Below are positions 11,341 through 22,357 of a stretch of 64,000 nucleotides of DNA, in pieces. Every line of letters starts with the position of its first letter. The stretch's first letter is position 1. The stretch is from NCBI RefSeq assembly GCF_020283565.1, contig NC_060063.1, positions 26,838,777-26,902,776 of the forward strand. Reading direction: 5' to 3'. The translations under genes were made by a program, and so were the position numbers. The DNA is from Trifolium pratense. Taxonomy: Eukaryota; Streptophyta; Magnoliopsida; Fabales; Fabaceae. The notes under the pieces were generated by a model. That model was not told the origin of the DNA. It was given only the letters and a program-made list of their open reading frames with translations, and made no database searches.

Positions 11341-13371
11341 AAAATATCAAATTTCTATAATTTTTACTAATAGAATTAAATATAATCGTAATCAAAAGTA
11401 TGTATTGGCATACGTGCACTGGTCAAACGATTCTTATATTTTGGGACGAAGGGAGTACATACTTTCGTATGTTAAGACGTATTCACGCTAAAGCTTGGGT
11501 TAAAGCTTGCTCTATTCTAGAGATAGCTTTCATCATCCTAACCCTTGTAACCCTCCTAACCCTTTTAACCTTTCTAACCCTTATTTAAGGACAAATAATA
11601 CTACATGATAACCCTTAAGTCGTTATAATAAAATAAAATATGGATTAACACTAATTTAATATGGATTAAGGATAAATAATAAGTGATATTTTTTGCTTAT
11701 AATATGAGAAGAGGCAGTAGTTTTTATTTATTACCAAGTTATTGCTTTTTGTGTTTTTTCTGTTGTGACACTCTTGATGCATATAATATAAACAGAGTAG
11801 TCAATAGTCATAGGCAAGGTATAATTTGTGATCAAATAGGCTGCTGCTATCTTGAAATTTGAGTGTTGATTAAGTGGTTTTCAACTGTTACTATATTTTG
11901 AAACATAAAATGCCAATCATCTATTGTTGATCCTTTATGAGTTCCTTGAGGGTGTGTATTTACATAGTTTTAGTCTTACTCATTCATTGGAACTCATGTT
12001 ATTGTTGTGTGTCTTTCTTTGCGTCTTTTGAACTTTGTGCTTGTTATTATTTCAAAAAGATATTTGTGGTTGATGATTAATGACACAAAACATATAAGGG
12101 AAATTATGCAAATCTTCTATAGCCAAATTAGGATAGATATAAATGTAATGATAGCTCATATTTTTTATAGGCACTGTCACGAATGCTTACTATTGTTTAT
12201 GAGGTCATTGAAATTTTGTTATTTTGAATCTGAAAATGCTGTGTGAAGGATGATGAGTGGATAGAGACTATGGAGCTATGGGAAAGCAGGCTTCTTTCTG
12301 TTGCTGATGTCATTTGTGAGCGGCTGGCATGTGGGTTGCATCTTCCCCTTGATTCATTCAGATGTCGGGTGAGTGACTTATGGCTCATTTTTAGGGAAAA
12401 TTACTCATCATCAATGCTGCTCCATATTTATAGCATTTACTTTTTCTTTTTTGAGAAATTTTAGCATTCTTTTAGGGAAATTAAGATTACATCTTCCTTT
12501 CATGTTGTTGTCAAAAAACAAAAATACAGTTAAGATTACATCTTTCCTTGCATGTTGTTGTCAAAAAACAAAAACAAAAATATAACGGTTTCTCTTTTTC
12601 TTTTCTGTCAGCGATTTAATCCACTAGTTTCTACTGGGATGAATCTTGAAGGAGAAAAAGAGGGCAAAATTTTGCAAATTCCACACTGGGATTATAATCT
12701 TCTTAGTGTCCAAGCAGGCCACAAATATGTGGGACTCAACCTTTGGTCCAAAAAGGACCAAAAGGTTGAGATCAACATACATGCGGGCCATCTAGCCATC
12801 ATTGCTGGCAAACAACTTGAACAACTCTCAGGAGGTAAGATAATTGCTCCCAAACATGAATCTGTGCTGAGCAAGAACATCATGAAAGAGTTAGAGAAAC
12901 ATAAAGATAAAGAACATCGGAACATTAGTTCGTGGAGGATTACCTCCACCTTGTTTACACAACAAGCTTGAGACTTTCCTCCCAGTGGAACCTAAGAAGA
13001 AGGCGGAGTCAAACCTCAACTATCCAGCTGTGAAAAGAATGAGAAATGAGAAATGAGATGTTTACATATTGTTCTGCAACAAGCCTCCTCATTTGTTGCA
13101 AGTTTTGAGATTTGTTCCATTTAACTTTGCTGCTTAGCCTAAATTTGTCCATATAATGACTCGAAAGGTTTTGATAGTATTTGATAAGAATGATTGAGTG
13201 TTACTGATAACTTTGCTGCTTAGCCTAAATTTTTCCATATAACTTTGATTCCAATTTTGGTATTCATATGGTAGTTTTATACATTATGTGATGATTTCTA
13301 CTGTTACATTATTTGTTGGCAAAATCACCAGTCCGAAGGTTCGTTCCAAATCGAGCTTTGGATAACTGACA
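10873..13371 (+). repeat. Array unit F4 (forward)
   Basis: Full 2499 bp unit, with a Stowaway MITE at 11149-11455 (TA-flanked). The gene-fragment half is nearly identical to F3, which suggests very recent duplication or gene conversion between neighbours. Confidence 0.9.
12249..12971 (+). pseudogene. 3' fragment of 2OG-Fe(II) dioxygenase-like gene (unit F4)
   Basis: The exons are at 12249-12368 and 12612-12971, and the predicted protein is the same as in unit F3. HWD and KHE are present. The 5' half of the gene is missing. Confidence 0.75.
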
Positions 13372-13777
13372 GATTACATAATTAGACATCTATTAATTCA
13401 CTGATGTTGTTTGCATAAGTTTAATAAACTACTTTAACTCTTTAAACTAAAATTTATACATATTACACATAAGTCGTTAGTAGGTTATTTAAGACGTATT
13501 CACACTAATTCAAGTATTTTAGTTCAACTAATATGCATAAATCATTCTCCATTCTACTAAAATCGAACTCGCATCACTTAAGATCTATTAACCCTAATTC
13601 AATAATTGTTAAGTTAACTGAGATTCCGAAGATTCCTTAATTAACTACTCCCTCCGTCCCATTTTATAAGATCCTCTTTGACTAAATGCACTATTTATAT
13701 GTCTTGTTTTGATCATATTTTTCTAAAAGTATATAAATATAAACATTATCATATAAGATCTTGTTTGATTTGTTTCG

Positions 13778-13844
<67 letters not shown>

Positions 13845-14303
13845 AAAATATCAAATTTCTATAATTTTTACTAATAGAATTAAATATAATCGTAATCAAA
13901 AGTATGTATTGGCATACGTGCACTGGTCAAACGATTCTTATATTTTGGGACGAAGGGAGTACATACTTTCGTATGTTAAGACGTATTCACGCTAAAGCTT
14001 GGGTTAAAGCTTGCTCTATTCTAGAGATAGCTTTCATCATCCTAACCCTTGTAACCCTCCTAACCCTTTTAACCTTTCTAACCCTTATTTAAGGACAAAT
14101 AATACTACATGATAACCCTTAAGTCGTTATAATAAAATAAAATATGGATTAACACTAATTTAATATGGATTAAGGATAAATAATAAGTGATATTTTTTGC
14201 TTATAATATGAGAAGAGGCAGTAGTTTTTATTTATTACCAAGTTATTGCTTTTTGTGTTTTTTCTGTTGTGACACTCTTGATGCATATAATATAAACAGA
14301 GTA
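13372..14303 (+). repeat. Array unit F5 (partial, cut by LTR retrotransposon)
   Basis: First 932 bp of a forward unit, with its Stowaway MITE (13648-13959). The unit is broken after AACAGAGTA at 14303, where the retrotransposon LTR starts. In intact units the same place reads AACAGAGTAGTCAATAGTC. Confidence 0.9.
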
Positions 14304-16377
14304 TGTAACGACCCAATTTTCATATTATTATTTTTATGTGTTAAAATATTTTATTTAACGTGGAATTTTAATTAAGTTAATAACTAGAGTTATTTATCGA
14401 GTACTTTAGTTATTAAGCGAGTAGAGAGAGAGTTAACGTGTTATTGGGCCAAGCCAATTGGGCTTGAGGCCCAATGGGCCTTGTGTGTGTGAGGGGCGCC
14501 CATATGGCCTAGGGGAAGGGAGAAACATTTCATTTTTCTCATGTTCTTGTGAGAAAGAGAGGAAGAAGAGGAGAGCTTGGGAGCTAGAGCAAGGGGAGAG
14601 CTAGGGATTCGAGATCTTCGTCGTGTTTTCTTCGAATCCAGGTAAGAGAGTAGATTTCATATTCGTGGGTGACTCGAGGAAGGGGAGAATGTCGATTTCT
14701 CCTCACCCGAACTTCCTCCACCCCATTTTCGTTTTAGTTGTGAATGGATTTTCTTGATGGAAATCGTCCCTAAGGTTCTTAACATGCTTAACTTGCTTTT
14801 AACATGATGAATGAACGAATTTAATGGTTAAAAACGAAGTTTATAGATGATTAAACTCAAGAACTTTGTGTTCTTGAGAGTTTTGAGTAAAAGTGTTAAA
14901 TCTCTACTTTTTCGTAGTAAAAATGGTAGATCGGTGAAATGAACCGTCCTTTTGTGTTTAGATATGTTTGTAGCACTTGAATACAAACTCTTTTGGGATT
15001 TATAACATGAAAAATGGGATTTTTGGGCGTTTTTGTGTAGAAAACGCATGTTTTTCCGCCTTAGGCACAATAATTTCCGCCTGAAACGGAAGAGCAGTGA
15101 GCAGCCAACCTTTCAGATGTTTTTGCGCCTCAAACGTAAATATTTCCGCCCCAGGCGGAAATGCTGCAGATTTCACCAATTTTTCATCTGCTATCTTCCT
15201 TTGCATGTATTTTCAATCAGTGTCTTATTCTTACATGATTGTTGATGCTTGTTGATGCTTGTTGATGCTTATAACGATTGTTAATCATGTATGAAGTATA
15301 AATGAAGTATATTAAGGTGTTAATCAACTTAATAAAGAAGGATATTAGAATTATGTTATTCTAATAAAGACGGATATTAAGGTATTGATTATCTTAATAA
15401 AGACGGACGTTGGATAGTGTTCCACGTTATTGTTGACGGGCTATATGCCAAAATTGTTGATGAATATATTCATGAGTTTGAGTGCATGCATCATGAATAT
15501 TTAGGGATATTGGCTTGTCCAATAAAGAAGGATATCGAACTATATTTGTTTGATAAAGACGGATATCGGAGGTGAAATACTCTGATAAAGACGATGGTAC
15601 CACATGCATTAGAGGTGTCTAGAGGACATAACATGAATGTGAAGCATTAGATTGCATTAGGGATTATGTGTGCATTTTATAATAAATGATGTTTGACACA
15701 TACTTGGTAAATGTTGATTGTTAATCCGTATGTGAGGAGCAGAGTCCGTCATGACTATAAAATGAACAACGCAGGGTCCGTCATGACCATAATCTGAACA
15801 ATGTATTTGTTGATGTTTTGGTATTGTCCGAGACGACGTGAAACTATATGTTTGGTGTATTTTGTGGATGTTTGATTAGGTGATAAATGAAGTATATGCA
15901 TGATATATGAATACGCATGAATGATGGTGATGTATATGTATAATGTATGATTATGCATGTTTTTATGAAGAAGTGGTTAAGTACCATTTACTTACACTTG
16001 TATAATTTGAGTATGTTATCTAACTCTCTTTTATGTGTTATGTGCTGGACCGTTGGGGGTCCAGATTTACAGGTTTTGTGGTATTCGATGTCGAGTCGTC
16101 GGTGAAGCTCTGCTCTGATTGTGACACGGGAAAAGGGGTTTTATATGTATATAGAATCTCCTTATCTAGGTTGTTTTGTATAGCTAATAAATACATTAGT
16201 TGATTTAACATTTGTATAAACAAGTATTTTTACTAATTAACAACATTAGTATTATTTTGGTAGAGGAGTGTAATACTCGAACCGACATTCAATAAATTAA
16301 ATGTGATTTTCCGTTGCGTATTTTGAAAAAGATTTTACTAAGGAAGAAATATATAAATAATGGGTTTGGGCGTTACA
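14304..16377 (+). repeat. 5' LTR (2074 bp)
   Basis: By eye it differs from the 3' LTR at two positions only (15062 T/C and 15986 G/T). Near the start is a GGGCC-rich palindromic cluster (14456-14480), similar to plant site II/TGGGCC promoter elements, followed by a purine-rich leader. At 15329-15601 short motifs of the form ATAAAGA(C/A)GGATAT recur. At 15749-15805 the phrase GTCCGTCATGAC occurs twice. Confidence 0.9.
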
Positions 16378-16379
16378 AT

Positions 16380-16391
16380 TGGTATCAGAGC
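16380..16391 (+). other. Primer-binding site, initiator tRNA-Met type
   Basis: TGGTATCAGAGC, two bases after the LTR end, is complementary to the 3' end of plant initiator tRNA-Met. It fixes the LTR boundary and the element's + orientation. Confidence 0.9.
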
Positions 16392-19300
16392 CCCGTTGTC
16401 TTCGGACTGTGTGGGTTATGTGTCGATCAGAGCAGATCTGTGCAGTCAGACCAAGTGAGTGTTGTGTGTCAGTCGTGTTTGTCTAACAATATTGTTGTGT
16501 TTGTTTTGTGAAATCATTCATGTTGTTCATTTAGGAACTATGAGTGATGTGAATTGGATTAATTATTCGTTCTTTTTGTGATTAATGGTGTGAGTGCTAT
16601 ACTCCTATGTTTATAATAGTTGTATATGCGTAGAGTTTAACCTTTTTGTAGTTTAAACTTGATGGATTGATGCTTATTTGCTAATTGTTGATGATCCGGC
16701 ATGATGTAAAACTGCATGTGACGATCCGGCATGATATAAAACTGCATGTGGTAATGATTTGAAATAATTTTAAAAACTAATATTATTTCTTGAAGATTTT
16801 GATGAAAATATAGAGTTATTTTCTTTTGGGTGAGTGAAAATTAATTTTCAAAATGGTGAGAAGAGTAGGATATTAATGTGTCCTGGTATGTGTTTGTTAT
16901 ATGTTTGTTTATAACATGTGCTAGATGATTACTAGGCATTTGAATTGCTATGCATTTTATGAGTAAAAACAAGAAGATCTCATAATCCTATGTTGTAATT
17001 GTGATGCATGATTCTAATTGTGCTTTCAAGTCTATAATGATGTTATATGCTTGATGTTTTGGATTTTGTGGATTAGTGAGTCGAGAAAACGAGAGTTTAG
17101 TGAGCGTAAGTTCAAAACCGTAGCAGAGCACCCAGATTTTTGGATGTGCTCGCTAGGCGAAGAATGAACCTCGCTGAGTCTCGCTAAGTCTTGCTAAATC
17201 CTGTGAATGTTTTTGACTTGTCTCGCCGGGAGCTCGCTAGCTTTTGCTAAGCGAGGGAGCCAGACAAGAAATTTATTTTGTTGACGTCTTGTTCTGAGTT
17301 GATTTAATGTGAATATGAATTATTGCTATGCAATGTTCATTTTTCTTGTGTTGTTTTGATTTCCTAACTTTGAGAAGTGAGGGAAGTATAGGTTACTTGA
17401 ATGCTTGCATGATTTTGTGTGAGTGTTTAGGTATCGTGGGTTAGGTTTTGTCCCCTGTATGCGACATGCGTGTAAACGATGTCGATACTAGTTTCTTCTT
17501 TTGGGAAGAATATGTTTAGAGACGATAGAACCGTTAGGTGTGAGCACCAGAAGTTCTAGTGGAAGAGTGTAGGTGGTTTTGAGATAAGTGGGGGAGAAGG
17601 TTATATCCCTCCGAGATGTTTCGATCGTGAGAAGATGAGATGAGTAGAGATGTTCTTGAAGCGGAATATTCAGGAATTGGCGACGTTGTTCGAAGTGGAA
17701 TGAATGGGCGCAACAAGTTGTGAGAAACTATTAGAAGAGGAGTTGTCGGACCAAGTGTTTCGCCGTGAGGCGTTAGTGAGATTGGTTAAGTAAGATGAAG
17801 AGCATTCGGGACGATCAAGGATCGTGTGTTGCACTAGAAGTATGGATATATGGTTTGTGTGGAGCGAAGTTGAAGTACCTATTCGATTAGAAGAAGTTGA
17901 ATATGTAGAAGTGGAAGTGATTAGGATTCTTGAGAGGTGATGATTTTGAAGTAAGTTGTCATCCAAGGGGATCGGATGTTGTACCGGATGTTGGAGTAAG
18001 AAGTTTTACGTGAGTCGTGCATATGGTAGTATGTTGAATTGGTTGAACAAGTCGGAGTTCTAAGTCTAGTGTGCGAGGTGATTTCTAGAAGAGGTTTGAG
18101 AAACTTAGAGAAAGAGATGTGAAGATTAGTGAACTGTTGGTGTTAATTAATTGATGAAGGGAAGTAGGTTTTAAAGTAGATGAGAATGGAATTGAGAAAT
18201 ATCATAATAGGATTGGTATGTTTGTTGAATCGTTGGAAGTGAGGATTGTATGAGTAGTCGAGTTTATTCGAAGATGGAAGTAGGATAACAATTCGAAAGA
18301 TTTTGTGAGAGGCTTGCCGAAGAAAGGGTAATTGGATTTGGATAATGACAGGGCAATTTGTGTCGATGTTGAATGAGAACGTAGAGTCTTGGAGGTTGAG
18401 ATGAAGCTAAGTGAGTAGTAACGTCTTAGAATGATTGGAAATAAGAAAGTTAGCTGTTGAAGAACGAGCAGAGAATGAGTAATGGGAGATAATGTTGGAA
18501 GTGACTTGTGTTAAGTGAGAATTTGCGAAAAGGATTATCGCACATGTGAGTAGATGTTGTGTTTGAGCACATATAGTAAGGAGTTGAAGGTGATGCCTAA
18601 GGTAAGTGTCAGAGAGCATTTGATAGTGCCCACAAGATAAGAGTGAGTAAGTATTTGCTAAGGAATTTGGATTTGTGGAATGGAAGAGTCGGTAGAGACT
18701 AGTTTTGTTAGATGCATCGTGGATGTTGATGTAGTATGGTCGTAATCGGTGACAATGAAGTAAAGGATTTTAAATTGTTTCATCATGGATGATGAAACGG
18801 TAGTAACTTGGTGCATAACTTAAAATGTATTTGGACGAGAATTTTGGAAATTTTCTAGAGATGTCATATTGGGATTAGACAAGGAGTCATGAGTAAGAAT
18901 ACTAAGACAAAGGTTGATTAGAATTTAATGGATGGGATTAGATCGTATGACGAGTATTTGGAGCTTTGTGGATTTAATTCGATGAGTGAATAAACGGAGA
19001 AGAGTGTGCTTGTTGCAATACAAGATGATGAGGAACATCGATAGATGGATTATGGGCAAATTGAAGATGTCGTTTGGAATCAACGAGATAGAGGTTATGA
19101 TTGTTTGGAGAACCAATTTTAGGCGGTAGCCTAATTTTGAAGTAGCAAATTGCTAAGGGATTAAAGAGAAGTGGTATTGGAAAATGTTTGCGTTAAGGAA
19201 TGCAAATATTGGTTGAGAGATTACTTGGGAACAGAGTAGTCGTATTGGATTCGACTCAATGTGAGAAAAGGAATTTGACGGTTAGAGACGGTAGTTTTTA

Positions 19301-19833
19301 GCATGTGTCAATGGAGTTTGAGAATGTTGGTCATCAAGTGATTGTTGGAATTGAATTATCGAGTGATAAGTTGGAATAAGATTCGAATATGAATAAGTGA
19401 TGTAACACGGTTAAGTGATTCATGAGGGAATCAGAGACTTATAGGATTTGTGGAGTTATGGAGTATTCCACGGGAGTATCTTTTCGGAGTGTGTTCGATT
19501 AGTTGTACCTGTTTTGGGGTAGAGTTGTGAGTACCGTAGAATATGAATCTATGGATGTTTCGTGCGGAGTGGACGTTTTAGCGGTTTGATAAGACTGTTT
19601 TGTGCCGATATCATGATTGTTGAATATTTATCGACAAATTGAGGAACTGGCCGTCCTTGATCTCTTGTTGATAAATAGACAAAAATTGTGTTGGATGGGA
19701 TAAATTAATTTTGTCAAACTTGGTAATGTGCAGTGTTTTGAACGTTTCATTGGAGGGTCGGATACAGGAGTTATCCGGAGTTGTTTTAGTAGCGTAATTT
19801 TCGAGGGCGAAAATCCTTTAAGTAGGGGAGAGT
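16392..19833 (+). pseudogene. Degenerate internal (gag-pol) region of the Tekay-like element
   Basis: About 3.4 kb with stops in all sense frames. A weak pol-like trace can be read near 18921-19030: a phrase resembling FMD..R....YLE followed by a run ending GAGGAACAT, as in the RT active-site region of Gypsy elements. This trace is tentative. Around 17140-17265 there is a run of CTCGCTAGGCGA/CTCGCTAAG-type motifs. The final TCGAGGGCGAAAATCC and polypurine tract are recognisable. A full-length chromovirus internal region would be nearer 5 kb, so this one is both shortened and decayed. Confidence 0.6.
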
Positions 19834-21907
19834 TGTAACGACCCAATTTTCATATTATTATTTTTATGTGTTAAAATATTTTATTTAACGTGGAATTTTA
19901 ATTAAGTTAATAACTAGAGTTATTTATCGAGTACTTTAGTTATTAAGCGAGTAGAGAGAGAGTTAACGTGTTATTGGGCCAAGCCAATTGGGCTTGAGGC
20001 CCAATGGGCCTTGTGTGTGTGAGGGGCGCCCATATGGCCTAGGGGAAGGGAGAAACATTTCATTTTTCTCATGTTCTTGTGAGAAAGAGAGGAAGAAGAG
20101 GAGAGCTTGGGAGCTAGAGCAAGGGGAGAGCTAGGGATTCGAGATCTTCGTCGTGTTTTCTTCGAATCCAGGTAAGAGAGTAGATTTCATATTCGTGGGT
20201 GACTCGAGGAAGGGGAGAATGTCGATTTCTCCTCACCCGAACTTCCTCCACCCCATTTTCGTTTTAGTTGTGAATGGATTTTCTTGATGGAAATCGTCCC
20301 TAAGGTTCTTAACATGCTTAACTTGCTTTTAACATGATGAATGAACGAATTTAATGGTTAAAAACGAAGTTTATAGATGATTAAACTCAAGAACTTTGTG
20401 TTCTTGAGAGTTTTGAGTAAAAGTGTTAAATCTCTACTTTTTCGTAGTAAAAATGGTAGATCGGTGAAATGAACCGTCCTTTTGTGTTTAGATATGTTTG
20501 TAGCACTTGAATACAAACTCTTTTGGGATTTATAACATGAAAAATGGGATTTTTGGGCGTTTTTGTGTAGAAAACGCATGTTTTTCCGCCTCAGGCACAA
20601 TAATTTCCGCCTGAAACGGAAGAGCAGTGAGCAGCCAACCTTTCAGATGTTTTTGCGCCTCAAACGTAAATATTTCCGCCCCAGGCGGAAATGCTGCAGA
20701 TTTCACCAATTTTTCATCTGCTATCTTCCTTTGCATGTATTTTCAATCAGTGTCTTATTCTTACATGATTGTTGATGCTTGTTGATGCTTGTTGATGCTT
20801 ATAACGATTGTTAATCATGTATGAAGTATAAATGAAGTATATTAAGGTGTTAATCAACTTAATAAAGAAGGATATTAGAATTATGTTATTCTAATAAAGA
20901 CGGATATTAAGGTATTGATTATCTTAATAAAGACGGACGTTGGATAGTGTTCCACGTTATTGTTGACGGGCTATATGCCAAAATTGTTGATGAATATATT
21001 CATGAGTTTGAGTGCATGCATCATGAATATTTAGGGATATTGGCTTGTCCAATAAAGAAGGATATCGAACTATATTTGTTTGATAAAGACGGATATCGGA
21101 GGTGAAATACTCTGATAAAGACGATGGTACCACATGCATTAGAGGTGTCTAGAGGACATAACATGAATGTGAAGCATTAGATTGCATTAGGGATTATGTG
21201 TGCATTTTATAATAAATGATGTTTGACACATACTTGGTAAATGTTGATTGTTAATCCGTATGTGAGGAGCAGAGTCCGTCATGACTATAAAATGAACAAC
21301 GCAGGGTCCGTCATGACCATAATCTGAACAATGTATTTGTTGATGTTTTGGTATTGTCCGAGACGACGTGAAACTATATGTTTGGTGTATTTTGTGGATG
21401 TTTGATTAGGTGATAAATGAAGTATATGCATGATATATGAATACGCATGAATGATGGTGATGTATATGTATAATGTATGATTATGCATGTTTTTATGAAG
21501 AAGTGTTTAAGTACCATTTACTTACACTTGTATAATTTGAGTATGTTATCTAACTCTCTTTTATGTGTTATGTGCTGGACCGTTGGGGGTCCAGATTTAC
21601 AGGTTTTGTGGTATTCGATGTCGAGTCGTCGGTGAAGCTCTGCTCTGATTGTGACACGGGAAAAGGGGTTTTATATGTATATAGAATCTCCTTATCTAGG
21701 TTGTTTTGTATAGCTAATAAATACATTAGTTGATTTAACATTTGTATAAACAAGTATTTTTACTAATTAACAACATTAGTATTATTTTGGTAGAGGAGTG
21801 TAATACTCGAACCGACATTCAATAAATTAAATGTGATTTTCCGTTGCGTATTTTGAAAAAGATTTTACTAAGGAAGAAATATATAAATAATGGGTTTGGG
21901 CGTTACA
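19834..21907 (+). repeat. 3' LTR (2074 bp)
   Basis: Nearly identical to the 5' LTR (two differences seen in 2074 bp). It starts TGTAACG and ends CGTTACA, is preceded by a polypurine tract and, unusually, is followed by a second PBS. Confidence 0.9.
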
Positions 21908-21949
21908 ATTGGTATCAGAGCCCCGTTGTCTTCGGACTGTGTGGGTTAT
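21908..21949 (+). mobile_element. Second PBS and leader fragment after the 3' LTR
   Basis: Forty-two bases identical to the start of the internal region (ATTGGTATCAGAGCCCC..., to GGGTTAT) follow the 3' LTR. They break off inside the (AT)n tract of an array unit, with only TAT shared between the two sides. The element therefore once continued into another internal region (LTR-internal-LTR-internal), or the end was made by recombination. Confidence 0.8.
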
Positions 21950-22357
21950 ATCGAAACAAATCAAACAAAATCTTATATGATAATGTTTATATTTATATAC
22001 TTTTAGAAAAATATGATCAAAACAAGACATATAAATAGTGCATTTAGTCAAAGAGGATCTTATAAAATGGGACGGAGGGAGTAGTTAATTAAGGAATCTT
22101 CGGAATCTCAGTTAACTTAACAATTATTGAATTAGGGTTAATAGATCTTAAGTGATGCGAGTTCGATTTTAGTAGAATGGAGAATGATTTATGCATATTA
22201 GTTGAACTAAAATACTTGAATTAGCGTGAATACGTCTTAAATAACCTACTAACGACTTATGTGTAATCTGTATAAATTTTAGTTTAAAGAGTTAAAGTAG
22301 TTTATTAAACTTATGCAAACAACATCAATGAATAAATAGATGTCTAATTATGTAATC
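21947..22357 (-). repeat. Array unit R1 (partial, reverse)
   Basis: Reverse unit that begins within the MITE's (AT)n tract and runs through the MITE end (22081) to the unit boundary at 22357. The orientation is opposite to F5 on the other side of the retrotransposon. Confidence 0.88.

Larger units (their letters stand above)
14304..21949 (+). mobile_element. Ty3/Gypsy (Tekay/Del-like) LTR retrotransposon, coding region decayed
   Basis: Two 2074 bp LTRs (14304-16377 and 19834-21907) start TGTAACG and end CGTTACA. A primer-binding site complementary to initiator tRNA-Met (TGGTATCAGAGCC) begins two bases after the left LTR. A purine-rich tract (AGTAGGGGAGAG) ends just before the right LTR. The preceding TTTCGAGGGCGAAAATCC is the kind of sequence found at the end of pol in Tekay/Del chromoviruses. 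The 3456 bp internal region has no sense ORF over 65 codons. The right LTR is followed by a second copy of the PBS and leader (21908-21949) and then by an array unit, so the right border is not a simple insertion end and no target duplication can be paired. Confidence 0.85.

Noticed and set aside
3381..13371. CRISPR-like or satellite array
   Set aside because: The units are 2.5 kb with gene exons and a MITE; no short repeats with unique spacers.
15000..15245. Overlapping frames in the Tekay-like LTR (also 20530-20775)
   Set aside because: They lie wholly in LTR DNA, lack domains, and overlap on both strands.
17534..19846. Short minus-strand frames inside the Tekay-like element, Ser/Thr/His-rich
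   Set aside because: Antisense to a decayed interior, with no recognisable domains.
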